Source: Calvatia gigantea (Eukaryota > Basidiomycota > Agaricomycetes > Agaricales > Lycoperdaceae). From it: a stretch of 64,000 nucleotides of DNA. The stretch is taken from contig JACAAK010000001.1 of NCBI GenBank assembly GCA_025093985.1, forward strand, positions 2,356,001 to 2,420,000, given 5' to 3'. A program made the position numbers and the translations under genes. Below the pieces are notes generated by a model. The model worked only from the letters and a program-made list of their open reading frames with translations, was not told where the DNA came from and did not search any database. This document shows, one piece after another, positions 34,101 through 46,600 of this stretch (its first letter is position 1; every line of letters starts with the position of its first letter).

Positions 34101-34455
34101 ATTCGAATAGGTTTGGGTATTCTTGGTGGCGGACATGTTGACAGGAATTGGTCGCGAATGGGGAGGGAACCTGGTAGGTCGTAGTCAGGTCACCGCAGGG
34201 TACAAATTTTATTTTCAAGACCCACCAAATATTTGGAAGAGAAGGCGAATGTTGTAAGCGTGGTGGATGCGGTCTGGTGGCCTGCTGGACAGCAGACGTG
34301 GATTTGGATGGCTCAAAATCGACATTGGACTCTGGTTGACGCTGAGGACCAGAGGTGGACATGGTAGACATTGGGGAAAGCGGAAAAGCCGGGAAAAAAG
34401 TGGAATGCCGGGGAGAAAAGGTTGGGGTGGATTTATAGGAATAAGGAAGGGGCAT
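31162..34455 (-). CDS. Mei2-like RNA-binding protein, three RRMs
   Basis: Mei2-like proteins bind RNA and in fission yeast switch cells to meiosis. The gene runs from ATG 34455 to the stop at 31162-31164 with at least six short introns. The N terminus is Ser/Pro-rich; the first RRM is near 33700-33350 (FLRHVKTTGTLFLAFHDVRDA), the second near 33250-32990 (EVLESYGDLRLLKL, FLVEFFDVRDANEAYASL), followed by ~300 low-complexity residues. The C-terminal, most conserved Mei2 RRM is near 31990-31690 (TTVMIKNIPNKMTARDLIQYINE, then GYAFVNF). That IPNKMT block is diagnostic. The tail is basic. A first intron after LPNIW keeps the frame to FPPHSRP. Inner ATGs in the first exon are possible starts. Confidence 0.88.
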
Positions 34456-35530
34456 AGGATAAATAGAAGATGATGCAACAGAGAGGATAGAGATGAAAGG
34501 AGGGTAGAACGCCTTGGATCGTTCATTGAGTGTTTAATTGACGTCAAGAGGATTAGTACTTCCTTGCTTGGAAGAGATCAAATAAGAACGCCGGCTGAAC
34601 AAAGTCTCGAGGGCCGGTTTCCTCAAGGGTGGGCAGGGAGCGCGGATCTCAACACCGGCTTCTGACGGTCCTCGGTTACCAGGCCGATAGGGGAGTCAGA
34701 GAGACAGCTTGCGACTTTGTTGCATGCGCTTTTGTCAAAGAAAGACATTATCATAACCAGACCCAGAAGGCGACCTAGAGCAGATCATCCAGAGTCCCAC
34801 CGTAAAAACAAAACACCCAGAGGATAATAAAAATGTGCATCACGAGCTATTCCCCAGATATGAGAGGAAATTTGAATAGAAATCCAAAGAAAACGTAGAC
34901 CTGTCTGGCTTCCGTTAATGGTGTGGTTGACGTATCATATAAGTATCGGGTCCCCAGTTCCAGGGCCAGAATCCCTCCAATGCTGGGCGGCGAAGTGATC
35001 TTAAAGTGGAAATCCGTATGAGGAAAATAGCCAACGCCTCGCCGAGAGAACGGTTTGAGTTTCTAGTTTTGGATAGTGTAGCTCGTTCGGAAACTACGTG
35101 CACCACACGGACCTCGTTTCCGAGGACAACCACTTCCTGGGTCTTAGGTCTTAGGCCTTGGGATCCACATCTGGGGCGTAGATTTGACAGCCTAGCTTTC
35201 GAAGCATCCGTGTTTCCATTAATCTGCTGAATACGATATACGAAGCTTTGAATGTAAACGCGTTTTTGAATAGACAGAAAACAATGCTTGGTTAAGCCGG
35301 ACCCGTATAGAATGTTATTGAGTTTGAAGGGGCCCCCTCGAGCTTAAAAAGGGATTTGGAAGCACTTGAATTAGTGTCTTCCTTTCTGCATCCACACGCT
35401 TCTCCTAATCACTTCCCACATTCGGAATCGCGTCCATCACGTGATACAGAACTTTACCTCACACTTGAGTTTTCCGTCCCGGTCAGTGACAGAAGACGAA
35501 GCGGTCAGTCCGAGCTCGACAGCCGTCACG
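34456..35530. promoter_or_regulatory. Divergent intergenic region
   Basis: About 1.07 kb between the Mei2-like start (-) and the bS6m start (+). Open frames are short and without motifs. A duplicated GGTCTTAGGTCTTAGGC word is at about 35140-35158. The region presumably holds both promoters and the long leader often seen for regulatory RNA-binding genes. Confidence 0.35.
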
Positions 35531-36023
35531 ATGCCCCTCTACCAGATGATATGTGTCGCTACTCATGTACCAGAATACGTACGTGAAATTCTTCTCTCTC
35601 CGGGAAATCTGTGTATTGACCTCACGTCCTCCCAGCACCACATACGTGAGCTGGTCCGACAGTCCGCCATGCACGTTATGAGCGCAGGAGGTGTTGTCCG
35701 GAAAATTGAGTCTTGGGGAACGATGCAATTACCTCAACGCATGAAGAAGAAACGCACAAATGCTTATGAGCACATTGGCGAGTATGTCTCTCATACATTA
35801 AATGTTTGACGTCGGTTTTCATGTTGTTCGACCCAGCTACTGGACACTTCACTGCGACACCAGCCCACAGACACTGCGGTCATTGAACAATTTCATGCGG
35901 CGCGATCCACGTGTGTTGCGTTGGACTGTATTAAAAATGGGAGACCGCGTCGAAGACGTTGCAAAACAAGGTCGCAAGCTCACACATCAGTCACGAGCAG
36001 TTCCGGACATTGTCGACCTCTGA
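35531..36023 (+). CDS. MRP17: Mitochondrial small-subunit ribosomal protein bS6m
   Basis: Three exons, 35531-35578, 35636-35781 and 35837-36023, give 126 residues. The start MPLYQMICVATHVPEY is typical of fungal mitochondrial S6 (yeast MRP17), followed by HHIRELVRQSAMHVMSAGGVVRKIESWG, LPQRMKKK and, in the third exon, a beta strand and RDPRVLRWTVLKMG, matching the ferredoxin-like bS6 fold. Both introns are ~55 bases with GTACGT and GTATGT donors. The gene is complete and intact. Confidence 0.9.
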
Positions 36024-36151
36024 ACCTTTCTTCGCCTACGTCATTCCTAATCACCTAACTTTACTCCCTGCTCATTAGATAGGAGCGTCTGTAATATCAA
36101 TGTCCTTCCCCACTAATTATACCCAACTAGAATTCGGGTGTTGAATCAGAT

Positions 36152-37170
36152 TCACCTTCGTACAAGCGCGGACACCTCGTCTAAGTCCCGAATTACTTGG
36201 ATGCCATCCAAACATTCATCTCGTTCTTTATGTGCCTGCTCACCCTCGAGACCAATCCTTCGAAGCAGAAGCCCCTGCATTCCAGCGTTTTTAGCCCCTT
36301 GATAATCACTGAATATCCACATTAGTTTCCCGGATGACCAGGCATTTTTGCAATTGCACAGACCAGATGAGCTCATCTCCAACATGAAGACATTCCGATG
36401 GCATGATTGTTTCCCCATCCTTGTTGACGTGATAAAGAGCACGTTTGAAGATGTGCTGGGATGGTTTCTCAATTCCTTGCTCCTCACTTAGGATAATGGG
36501 GTCGAGATACTGAGAGAACCCCAAATCTTGGAGCACAGCACCTAGATACCCAGTCATCAGCGTATATTTCCAGCAGTAATAAGGGGGTAATTTACGAAGG
36601 CGAGAGTCGCCATTGCTTACGATGCCAGTTGCAACGCCCAGTTCATCATGTAAATATCGAACTAAAATCTCCATTTATATTCGTCCAACGACAGAGGAAG
36701 ACACATATAACTCGCTTGTCGGTAGCGCGTCTTCGAAGGCCGCATAGCCTTCCGCAGAACTAAACCGTTTCAGAAGCTTGGAAACGATCTCTTTAAGAGA
36801 CGTATCAAGGGCTATAGCGCAAAGACTATCAATTGAGCGCCCATTCTCGGCAATACTGCCCACCTCGTTGGCCGGCCCCTGCACCCAGAGCAGTTCTTCG
36901 AATGACTTCGGCCCACCATGAATCTACACCTTGGACGTACGCAGGTCTTTCAACTTGTACTTCTTTCAAGGCTGGATATGGCAATGAACGCTATGACGCA
37001 TCCGACTTGTGTGTATACGGCTACACACCTATTTTGAAGGAACTTTTGATGGAATTAGGGTCCAAATGACCCAAAAAAGGCGCAAAGACTTCTGAGTACT
37101 GCACATGTATCGGAAGGCGGGGTGTTATAATCGTGTGCAAGACATCAAATGTGATGAACCGAATAACCAT
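36152..37170 (-). CDS. HAD-superfamily hydrolase, HDHD3-like
   Basis: The first exon (37170-37029) reads RFITFDVLHTIITPRLPIHVQYSEVF and was found by extending past a stop through an intron (donor GTGTGT after codon phase 1). The next exon has KEVQVERPAYVQGVDSWWAEVI, the cap-domain signature of HDHD3-like proteins. Later parts have GVATGIVSNGDSRLRKLP (motif II Ser/Asn), GIEKPSQHIF (motif III Lys) and CLHVGDEL followed by YQGAKNAGMQGLLL (motif IV). The normal second aspartate of motif I (DxD) is absent (DVLHT), as in related HDHD3-type members that lack classic phosphatase chemistry. Substrate unknown. Confidence 0.8.
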
Positions 37171-37396
37171 GGAAGTTAAGATGTAAGTTGTTGACCTGAA
37201 CCTTTAACTAAAGGTAAATAGTCGGAACTATGCAAGAAAGCTACGTTGATGTCGAAATGGCCTCGATCCCTGGTACTATTGCGTTAACTTCATTGACTTT
37301 CGTGCATTTCTCTCAAGGAATTAGTATGGAAGACTGGGTATCCCATTTAGTGTTTTACGCTGAGTAAACATGATACTTTGGAGTTAAGAGTTTAAA

Positions 37397-40300
37397 TCAC
37401 TCGTCATCCTCTTCCACATCCCCAAACTCGAACATTCCATAGCGATCACGTTTAGCAGCATCAGTGGCTTCTCGAAGCCTTTTAAGAACAGGAGGGTAAG
37501 ACTGAAGGTACTTGCAGCCTTTACGATCGACCGACGCGAGCGCTTCACGCACGAGACTGACGTTGATGCATGCATAAGGGTCTTGTTCAGCAGCAGAATC
37601 CGAGGGGTCAATCAGGCGGAGGTGAAGCAAGGCTCCTTCCTTGTGGTCGGTGTTAGCAATGAGCTTGCGCCCTTCACATAGAGAGCGGAAGCGATCGACA
37701 GCTTCAGTATGATATTCACTGTCTTCTCCCACGAGCTTGATGAAACTAGAAGCGAAATCAGTTTTCGGTGAACGCATTTCCTTTTTTTCAGTGAGGTGAC
37801 GCGCCATACCTTAGCCTAGCCTCATGCGCTTGTCCAGGGAGGGTCCGGAATTTAGGGTCTAACGGACGAATATTTGAGAATGGTATGATGTCCTGGTTAC
37901 CATAATCAATGAAAGTCACTTCAGCTTCCTTCTTCACAGGCGAGGCTCGGCGAATTTTAGCCCTGTACCAAGCGCCATCCGAGAATTTCGCGGACACAAG
38001 ATCACCACCCCTCGGCATAAAACCAGGCGGGAGCGTCACAGCACCACTGTGATGCAAGCTGAACTCTTTCATCATCTTTTCCAGAGAAGCAATGCCTGTT
38101 TGATATTCGCGATTAAGACACCGGGACGTTAGTTGGAGTTGGGCTGACCTTCGGTATTCAGGATTTGTATGGAAAAGGTCAGACCATTCTTGGTTCTGAC
38201 ATCGCTGATGAGAACGTCCTTATACTCGGACTTGAGGGGCGCGTCAGGGCTCTCCTCCTGGACTTCTGACTCTTTCTCTGCTTCTTCATCATAGTCACTC
38301 CAAATCTGATTGCGGACAAATGAACACCGACGAAGGGGGGCAGCTCAGAAGAATAACCAGGAGCTTACGTTGCGCCTTTCCTTCTTCGCTTCAGCCTGAA
38401 GTTTGGGAAAGTGTTGTGCGAATCAGTTGAGGATACAAATTGCATGATCTAACTAACCTCAGCATCATATAGTTGGCGTGCCCACGGGAGGTTATCGGCA
38501 GAGAAGGAATGGACAGTTGCCAATCCTTCCCGTGCTAACTCCACGGCAGCGTTTTCGGCCTTGTTGAGATACAAGGCACCAATGAATCCACCTGATTTGT
38601 CGGTTGTCTCGACCTCAAACTCAACCTCTCGCTGCATATACTTTCGTGTAGCAAATTCTAAAGACTCGTTTCCGTACGGTTCCGTTTTTTCGGATGCGCT
38701 GCGAGCCGTGCGAGGAGCACGGATACCTAAGGTCGAAATTTCAGGAATCGGACAATCGACAGCGAGACAACTGACCTCCAAGTACCAAAGTCAGAACTTG
38801 ATTATCTTTTTGAAGGAACAATCTTTGGAACGTCAGAGCTTGAGACTGACCAGCAAGATTGAACAAACCGACTTGAAGCGCGATCCCGCTGCGACATAGT
38901 CCACGATGGCTGGAATCCTACCAAGACGCTTGAATCCGCTCACAAACGTGGTTGCGCGACTGCTTGTCTAGGTAGTATGTCAAGCAATGAAACAATGGAA
39001 ATTGAAGTTGCCTACCTCCGAAATGTTCACCGGCGGCTTAGGAGCAGGAACTTCCTTTCCTGAGTGAATGCCACGGGTATCGGTCACGGCACTGTAAGAT
39101 CGTCGGTCAATAAAGAGCATTTGTTGAAGTTCGACACCTTTACGCTTGTTCTGCGGCCATTAACTTGTCGTAGTCTGGGGACCTATCTTCATCATCGCGC
39201 TTGTGGCGAACGACACCCGCCAGACCCTTTTCAATGAGCTGCTCGGCGATATTTCTATGGGGTATCGGATTATACTCCAGAAAGTGTTGTACAAGCGGTG
39301 TTCAAGAGAAAACATACGCGTTGTGGCTGCCGTAGCGAATTGTAGCACATTCACGTTCTTCAAAGTCACCTTCACGTGGACGAACAAAATCGATCGTGAC
39401 CTTGACGCGCTTTCCGATTAGCCTCTTGCGCAAGAATTCTCTGGCTTCTTGTGCGTAGAAGGCTTGGCGTGGATCCGATAGCCTTTAGGTGGCAAGTCAA
39501 TTGGCAAAAATCAAAGCACCGTAAGTACAAACGAGGAACTTACTTTGGTCCACGCGTCGAGCTTAGTTGCAGACGGCGTTCTTTCCCGTCCTTACCAATG
39601 ACAGAGATTTGATCCCCACTCCAGATGCGCGCCACAGTGGCATCAAACACTCTCTCTGGGCCACCTGCGGAAGATCCCGTCCGGGCGATGGCAGGAGCAG
39701 GGGTATTAGTATAGAGATATGCACGTTTTTCCTTCGCTACCTTCTCTGCTCCCCTTAGGCGCTCCATTCCTCCGCCAGCAGCGAGCATGCCAGCATGCCA
39801 GTCCACAATTCGAGCCAACCCCGCTGCCACGAGATGTTCGGCAACGTTGCCAGCAGGATGAAGAACTGCAAGGTGTGAGTTGAATAATCCAATCATGTGC
39901 AAGAGGTATCCACTGACCGTTTCCAATGAAGACAGTCACTGGGGCAGGTGTGGGGGCGTTAGCTCCTGTTTGGAAAGGCGTAGCACCGGGCGTAGGAACT
40001 GAAAGAATTTGTACCCGAACAACTCTCTGAAGAAGCCGGGACTCTGTGAAGAATTTTGCCTGGATGCACAAGTCGGTAAGGTAGGGCCAAAAGAACACAC
40101 TGTTGGGCAAACCTCTTCACCCCATTGCTCTGAAGCATCGCCCTGTTTCGAAGAGGCGCGAGGGGATCGCACGCCGGCCAACGTAATGTTCACGAACTGA
40201 TGGTCACCGCTAGGTAGCAGAAGGCGGACTCGAAGGTTACTTCCGTCTCGGACCTGCTCGACAAGAGCTGAAGACCCGTGAATAGGGGATCATCTATATT

Positions 40301-41104
40301 TTTCTTGCAAATCCTTACCGTCGATCGACTTGCCCTTCCACTCTGCCAAGAAAGCTTGGGTATCCTCTGGCATCGTATAATGGACTTGGCGAGCCTAAGC
40401 ATCATTGGCGAAGCGTTCACGGGTTAGATGCCGTTCTTTGAACATACTTGTGGTCCGTGGGAATTCCAAACACCTTTGCCGGCGGCCTTGGCTTCATTTT
40501 CAAGATCTTTGCGCTTCAGATCTTCTGGAGTGGACTCCCGCTTACTTTCCTTCAGCTTCGCCCAGCCATTTTTAAGTATTTCCGAGGCGAGGTCGACACC
40601 ATTTATTTCGGCAGTGCCAATATCACGGGGTGCATCGTCGTTGGAGGGAAGAGAGTGGATGGACGTGAAGCTAACTTCTTTGCCGACGACGAGGGCCCTC
40701 AAAAACTCTCGAGACTCGTATGCCCATGGCTGCAGGACCACATCAGTATGATGTCGCCAGGAAATATGATGTAGGACTTACCTCGTCTTCCCTGGATTGC
40801 GTGCCAAGCCTCGGGGCATTCAAGTCTGCCAGATGTAAAACGCTAATTAAGTGTCAGTGATGGCGTAAATGTTTGTAAGTCCCTGATTAAGACCGATGCT
40901 CACCGTTCTTTAGGGGGCTGGCTCTGAGGTCCAGGACGACCACGGAGGACCAACGAATCACCAGATATGACAGCTAGAACCGTATATCAGAGCCTGGCCG
41001 TGACAAGACGTGAGGGATATCTACACTTGACGATCTGTGTATGATGCTGATGAATTCTGCAAGGCTATATGGGCGAGGAGGATGCTCACCGCCTTCAAAG
41101 ACAT
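37397..41104 (-). CDS. SND1: Tudor staphylococcal-nuclease protein SND1 (Tudor-SN)
   Basis: SND1 has repeated staphylococcal-nuclease-like OB folds and one Tudor domain and acts in RNA regulation. Seen from N to [12 protein letters not shown] and [15 protein letters not shown] (first SN fold), further SN repeats ([77 protein letters not shown]), then the Tudor module [22 protein letters not shown] and [14 protein letters not shown] at about 38020-37880, and the C-terminal half-SN. The stop is at 37397-37399. About a dozen short introns occur. ATG 41104 gives MSLKA, matching fungal SND1 starts, but the next junctions do not stay in phase as read (see findings), so the first ~150 bases are uncertain. 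Confidence 0.88.
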
Positions 41105-41457
41105 CTTACCGGGTGGGGTCCAAAGTCAGATGCGAGGGAGAAATCGAAACTGATTTTTGAAGTGCAACGTGTACGATGGGTGCACTTTTTGTACATGCAA
41201 TCTCGACATTCCAGCTTCTGTCATGTGACCAAATCTTGAAGCGAGAGGGGGATGACACCAGCAAGGTAAGTAAGAGGTAGGAGTAGGGAATAATAGTGTA
41301 TGAAGTATAAGAAGGGTGAACATACTGTCCGAGAAATGAGGGGAATATGAGTGTCAGGCAGTCTAGTATGGGTATGCATGTATTGTAATGGTACAGTCCT
41401 AGTTTGTCTCCAAAATCTACTACAGTGTCCCATGCATACGAAGAAAGAGAGGCGTAG
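41105..41457. other. Short intergenic stretch between SND1 and the kinase gene
   Basis: About 350 bases, pyrimidine-rich on the minus strand. It could contain a further 3' exon of the kinase, since GTAACT follows its last codons, but no acceptor with coding sequence could be supported. Confidence 0.3.
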
Positions 41458-43022
41458 TTACCTCATACGAATCTGTGCTAGTTTATGCCGGAGCATATGC
41501 ATCCAACGACATACGGGTGATATGGTGTTGGGTGTCGGGGGAGCGGGACTACAAGGGGACGTCATCTGCAACCATTCCTTGGGATTGTTGATGTTAGTGA
41601 GGATCCAGGAATGACGCTGGCAGGGAAGGGTGTGAGAGGGATATTTTTGCAAACAAAGTGGAATCCTCGCACCTTGAGATCTGTCACGGCAATGCGATTT
41701 AAAGGATTTTTCTGCAACATAGAGTCCAAAAGTGATACCACGGTGTGCCCTTCACTCGTGACATCCTTTGGGTGTCGTCCGCCAGTGCCAATACGGTCTG
41801 CAGTTATCCTTTCGTCAACCTCCCAGTCTTGTGTACAGATTTGATTATACAGCATCCACTCGTTGTGGTGGACATTATCGTTGGAGGAGGGAGGTGCGCT
41901 GAATGGGGTGTGGCCAAATAGTAAACAGTAGAAAGTTACACCGAGAGCCCAGATATCTATCGCATCCGTTATCGGTGGGCGAATCCTGGGCATGGGTATC
42001 TTTTCGGCAACAGTCACAGAGGAACGATTAGATCCAGTTTCTGAGTCGTCATTGTCCGAGTCGTCGAACCAGACAACTTCGGGTGCAAGAAAATTAGGAG
42101 TTCCCAGAGTCTTTTGAAGGTCGGTGTCTGGAAATAACAGGGCGTCTTCGGTGATAGAGAGGGCAGAAAACTGGGGCATTGAACGCCGGGCACTGTAGTG
42201 TGAAATACCGAAGTCAATGATCTTGACCGTTGACCTGTCCTTGGAATACAGGATATTGGAGGGCTTGATATCACGGTGAATTATACCCAAGGCGTGCACT
42301 GTTGCATAGCATAAGTTAGGGGGTTCGACTTCTAGAACGGTTTGAGCGACGCACGATATTCAAGTCCAACTACCACGTCCCTCATGATTCGCCTAATCTG
42401 CTCAAGGCGCAGGATGGGCTCCCGATTCTCGTTGGCCCACTGGACGGGTCCTCCTGAGCAATACTCCATTACTACAAATGACCGTCAACACCCCAGTATT
42501 GGCATAGTCTCAAGGACGCGTACCCATGTAGATCTTATCCTGTCGGGGATCATCAATGACTTCCAGTAGACGAACGATGTTTGGGTGACGACATTTCTTC
42601 ATAATTGCGATCTCCTTCCGGATACTATTCTCCGTGCTATTCAAAGGGAATGGACGGTCTGAGCCGAATAATGTCTCGCTCTGTTGGTAATTTCGCCTTA
42701 AAAGTTTGATTTTATCCTTGGGATTACTGCGCTTGACGGCCTTGATAGCCTGGAAGAGAAACAAGCCATTAAGAGCTCCACCTATATGTGGTGCACAAAC
42801 GGCGACACCCACCGCCATCCTGTCTGCGTTATCCTCAATATGACACAGGTAGACCTCGCCGTGACGGCCTTTTCCTATTCGCGCTTGCTTTGTATACTGG
42901 TTAATCCCGCGTTTGCGGTTTCCGGACGTTGTCAGCACCACAGTGATGCTAACTGGTTCAGGAGGGTCGAAGGGAAGTTCTCTTTGGGAACTCTTCTCCC
43001 ATGCTCTAGAAGAATGGGGCAT
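41458..43022 (-). CDS. Ser/Thr protein kinase, CaMKK/SNF1-activating-kinase type
   Basis: Kinases of this group phosphorylate the activation loop of SNF1/AMPK. The start ATG is 43022. In order: QARIGKGRHGEVYLC (Gly loop), AIKAVKR (ATP-binding Lys), a ~35-residue insert, RKEIAIMKKCRHPNIVRLLEV (helix C), VMEYCSGGP hinge, IIHRDIKPSNIL catalytic loop, KIIDFGISHYS (DFG), a long activation loop containing LQKTLGTPNFLAPEV, an acidic insert, then IDIWALGVTFYCLLFGHTPF. All catalytic residues are present. The inserts and hinge are typical of fungal Sak1/Tos3/Ssp1-type enzymes. The last exon ends at 41458; the regulatory tail is short. Confidence 0.85.
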
Positions 43023-43608
43023 AGCTGTTCAGAAAGAAGAAAAGGAAGAATAGGGAAGGACTAGGTTGAAAACGTTGCTGGGGGGACTTGGCTCGCGTCC
43101 TCAAGGGGTAACGCTCAATGGCGCGAAAAGCACTTGCTGTTTTCCTAATGAGGACATATCCATAATAACGTCTCCAAGACTCCAACCTGTCGTGGCTGAC
43201 AAGCGCCTGAGTGCTGACTGATTTACTGATGGCCCTGCGGTGCCGATTTCCCAGCAAACACGAGACGTGCACAGAGCGTCCTGCCCACCCTCCTACACAA
43301 CCACAGAATTTATTCCGCGAGATCGGCAAATCCTAATCAACTCGTAAAATATTCCTACACCCATTCTACATGATGCGAGTATGAGGATTGCGGACGCGGG
43401 ACATGCATCCGCAAAAATGAAACTTGTCATCCATCACCTTTCGCTGACATCTGGTCGGAATCCAAGCGTTGGAGGTGGAGACCTAATATCAAGTGCAGCG
43501 CTCGAGTGCAGTCGTGCACACTGGTTGTATGCTGCAATAGCCGGACAAACGCCGATATATCGGGGAAACTAGAAGTCTCCGAGCGGGTGGACCTGGGACC
43601 AGTCTGCA
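43023..43608. promoter_or_regulatory. Kinase upstream region and UPF2 downstream region
   Basis: About 590 bases between the UPF2 stop and the kinase ATG, both minus strand. No gene is supported. A poly-pyrimidine run on the minus strand (TTCTTCCTTTTCTTC) lies just upstream of the kinase start. Confidence 0.35.
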
Positions 43609-46600
43609 TCATCCAGTGTAACGTATCTTGATAGCGCCGGCCTTATTGCGGGCTTCGAGAGCTGGTGTCGTAGTCGGCAACGTATCTATGTCCAAAGAAT
43701 CAACATTTCGTACCTTTGAGTTCCTCGGCTTCTTCGCGCTGTTCGTAGTTAAGTACAAGACGCTTCAACTGCTGCTGTTCAACTTTGTCCTGCAACTGCG
43801 CACTACGGGTGTGAACAGCCATAGCAGAAGCGGCCGGCACAGCAAGCTGGCGGGTCTAAGTTGCGGTCAGGACTTTCGCTCTACCAAAATGAGTTGCAAG
43901 TCACTCACGAGCTGCTTATTGCCGCGCTTTGTGATAACAGTGAAAGCCATCACCCCACCACCCTCTGTGTCTTTATCATCACCCTCTTCGTCGCCGTCCT
44001 CAGCGGGCTTCTTCTTTCGAACTGTCGGGGGAAGTACGGCGGAATCCCAGAGGGCCAATGCTGTTTTCTTATCAACCCTCCTAGATTCGGCAGTATCCGT
44101 CACGAGCTTAGCCAACTCCTTTGCAAACTCCGCTTCAGCCTCTTCCGAGGGCCCGAGATGCTCCGGCTTGCTAGCTGAGAGAACAATTTCCTCGTCTGGA
44201 GACGATGCGCGATCTCCCACCTGCCCGATCTCAATACAGGAAATTAGCTTTTGTCAACCCACTTACCGACGATTCATGAACTTCTTCTTCCTCGTCTGCA
44301 GCTTCATCTTCACCATCTCTCTCATTTGAACGTTTGCCATCACCTTCATCGCCACTATCGTCGCCACTTTCGTCAGTGAGCCCTTTGAGTTCGAAATTAG
44401 GAAGGGTTTTGGATATCACGAATGACACCGACCTGCAGCTTGGTAAGCGGAGCTATACATCTCATCCACAGCAACAGCAGCCTCTTCAACATTCTTGGGC
44501 ATTTGGAGCTTAGGCCGGACTGCCTGTTCGTAGGAATGAGGCTTAGATATCGAGGAAGCTTGAACATAACTAACCTCCAGCGAGTCAGACAGCATGAAAT
44601 CAACATCCATGGGTAGAGGCTCTTTGCAGAGTACGTAGTACTATGGGAACCTCAGAAGGGTCATCACAAGAAGAACCTATAATGCAAACCTGGAAGAAAG
44701 TCAAAAAATTGTCAAGTTTTTTCTTCTGCGTTCCGCGGTCGAAACACATTCCGCATGTATCCAGTATCACACAAACAAGTCTGACCCGGAAGAAGTCGTC
44801 TGGCATGTCGAGCGGCACCGGTTGAGCAGGCAAAGGTCTCCCGTCCGCTATGCAAAATTTTTGAGCAGAGTTACTTGGTACTCCTTGGGCAGAAAGCTCA
44901 CCGTGTCCAAAGGTGACGATCGACCAGAGCGTATCGAATATGATGCTCGAACTGAACATACGATAGATGTACAACTCCGCGAGGAATTTCGCAGTGGCCA
45001 ATCTCCTCTGATTCGCATTGTACGCGTTTTGCTCTAGTCCCAATCGGATATCCTCCAAGGTTTGATCAACGACAGAAATCGAGAAAGCAGGACGGTAGCG
45101 TTGCAAGTCGTAAGTCAACATGGCAAGCAACGGAATGTTGCTGAATTTGATTTTCCATGCTTTGGTAAAAACCTTGTGCAAAGTCCGTTTCACCTCTCCA
45201 TCGTCCCAGTCAAGCTTCCTTATCAGCTTGAGGACTTTATCAATCGTCTTCTTAGCAAGGACGTCGTAGATAAGGTGCCTGGTAAAGAGCTCTATTGGGG
45301 TCCGATGCTTTTCTTGTCTCGGCGGCCGCTCAGGGGGGTTGCACTTGAGAAAAACCCGTCAGAAGGATTAGGAAAGCGCCATCACGAAACACACCTGATA
45401 ATAAGCGTTCTCCAGCATGACCATTTGATGCTGGTTGAAGTGTTGTACGTTTTGTTTACGCCGCATCAGTTCGAGCTAACAAGAGAGAGCTTTAGACAGA
45501 AAAATCACCCATCAAGGGAAAACTGACCATTGTACTGAACCTCTCAGCAGTATCTTCACTTCTCAATAAATACCGGCCACATCCTTCCAACAACATGGCA
45601 ATGTTGTCGACATTGGTTCCCGTGAAGTCATCAAGGCAGACCTTGAATATGTGTAGGATGACATGTGGAGGCACCACTCGAAATTTTGTAAGGTGGGAGA
45701 TAAACGCGATGTTCTGGTTTCTGGTGTTCAACCTCAAAGATACCAAATATAGTTTTTGCTCACTTTCATTCTAAGGTCCGCGAGTTCCTTGACCACGTTT
45801 TTCTTGCGTTGGAGATAACGAAATTCATCCTCTAACTGCACAAATAAAATGAGGCGTTGTTCAAGCCCAACGCAAGAGTTCACGTACAAGACCAACAAGG
45901 TCTGAACCAATGTCCGGCATATATTTGTTGAGTGTTGCAACCAATCTGGAGTAGTGGGGAAGTAGATCAATTCTATTTTTAGGAACTTGGTCCAGTGCCT
46001 GCCAGAGTCCGGTAAGCAAAGTATTTGTGAGACTCAATATATGAGGGCCAAACCTTGACCAAGCGTTTCCTAGCAGCTTTAGAGTTTAGAAAAGCAAAGT
46101 CTATAGCTGCTTGGTCGATGAGCACGCGGTTGGTTGCATCTTGGAGCCGAACAAGCAGAGCTGTGAGCAACTGGGAAGGTCCTTGAGGCGCGAGTTGAGG
46201 CGAGGGAGGAGGAGAGACAGTTTTGGGTGATCCTGGGACTGGAGTTCGTGCCCTCGAGAATTGTCAGTCGACATGCTGCGTATGGGAATGTCCGAAAGCG
46301 ATACTTACTCTGTTTCCTCTTCGGTGGCTTGCTCCTCCGAAGGGACCGGAGTTTCGTTGGGTTGGTCGTTTTGAAGCTTTTGCAGCTCTTCTTCGAGTTG
46401 GCGAACCTCCTCTTTCTCCTGTTGTATACGTTCGTTCTCTTTTTCCTTGTTATCATCCGTCGTCCCGCCCGAACTGTCGATTCCTAAAACACTGCTGGGA
46501 ACATAGTCTTTGAGATCTTGCACATCTTCGTAAAATCTTCTTTCCTCCTCGTCCTCCCACTTCCCTCCCACAACCACCATTTCCTCAGAATCATTGAACG

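Noticed and set aside
43628..44329. 233-codon + strand open frame antisense to UPF2
   Set aside because: The minus strand carries conserved UPF2 acidic and C-terminal exons; the + frame is Ser/Phe-rich because it mirrors acidic codons.
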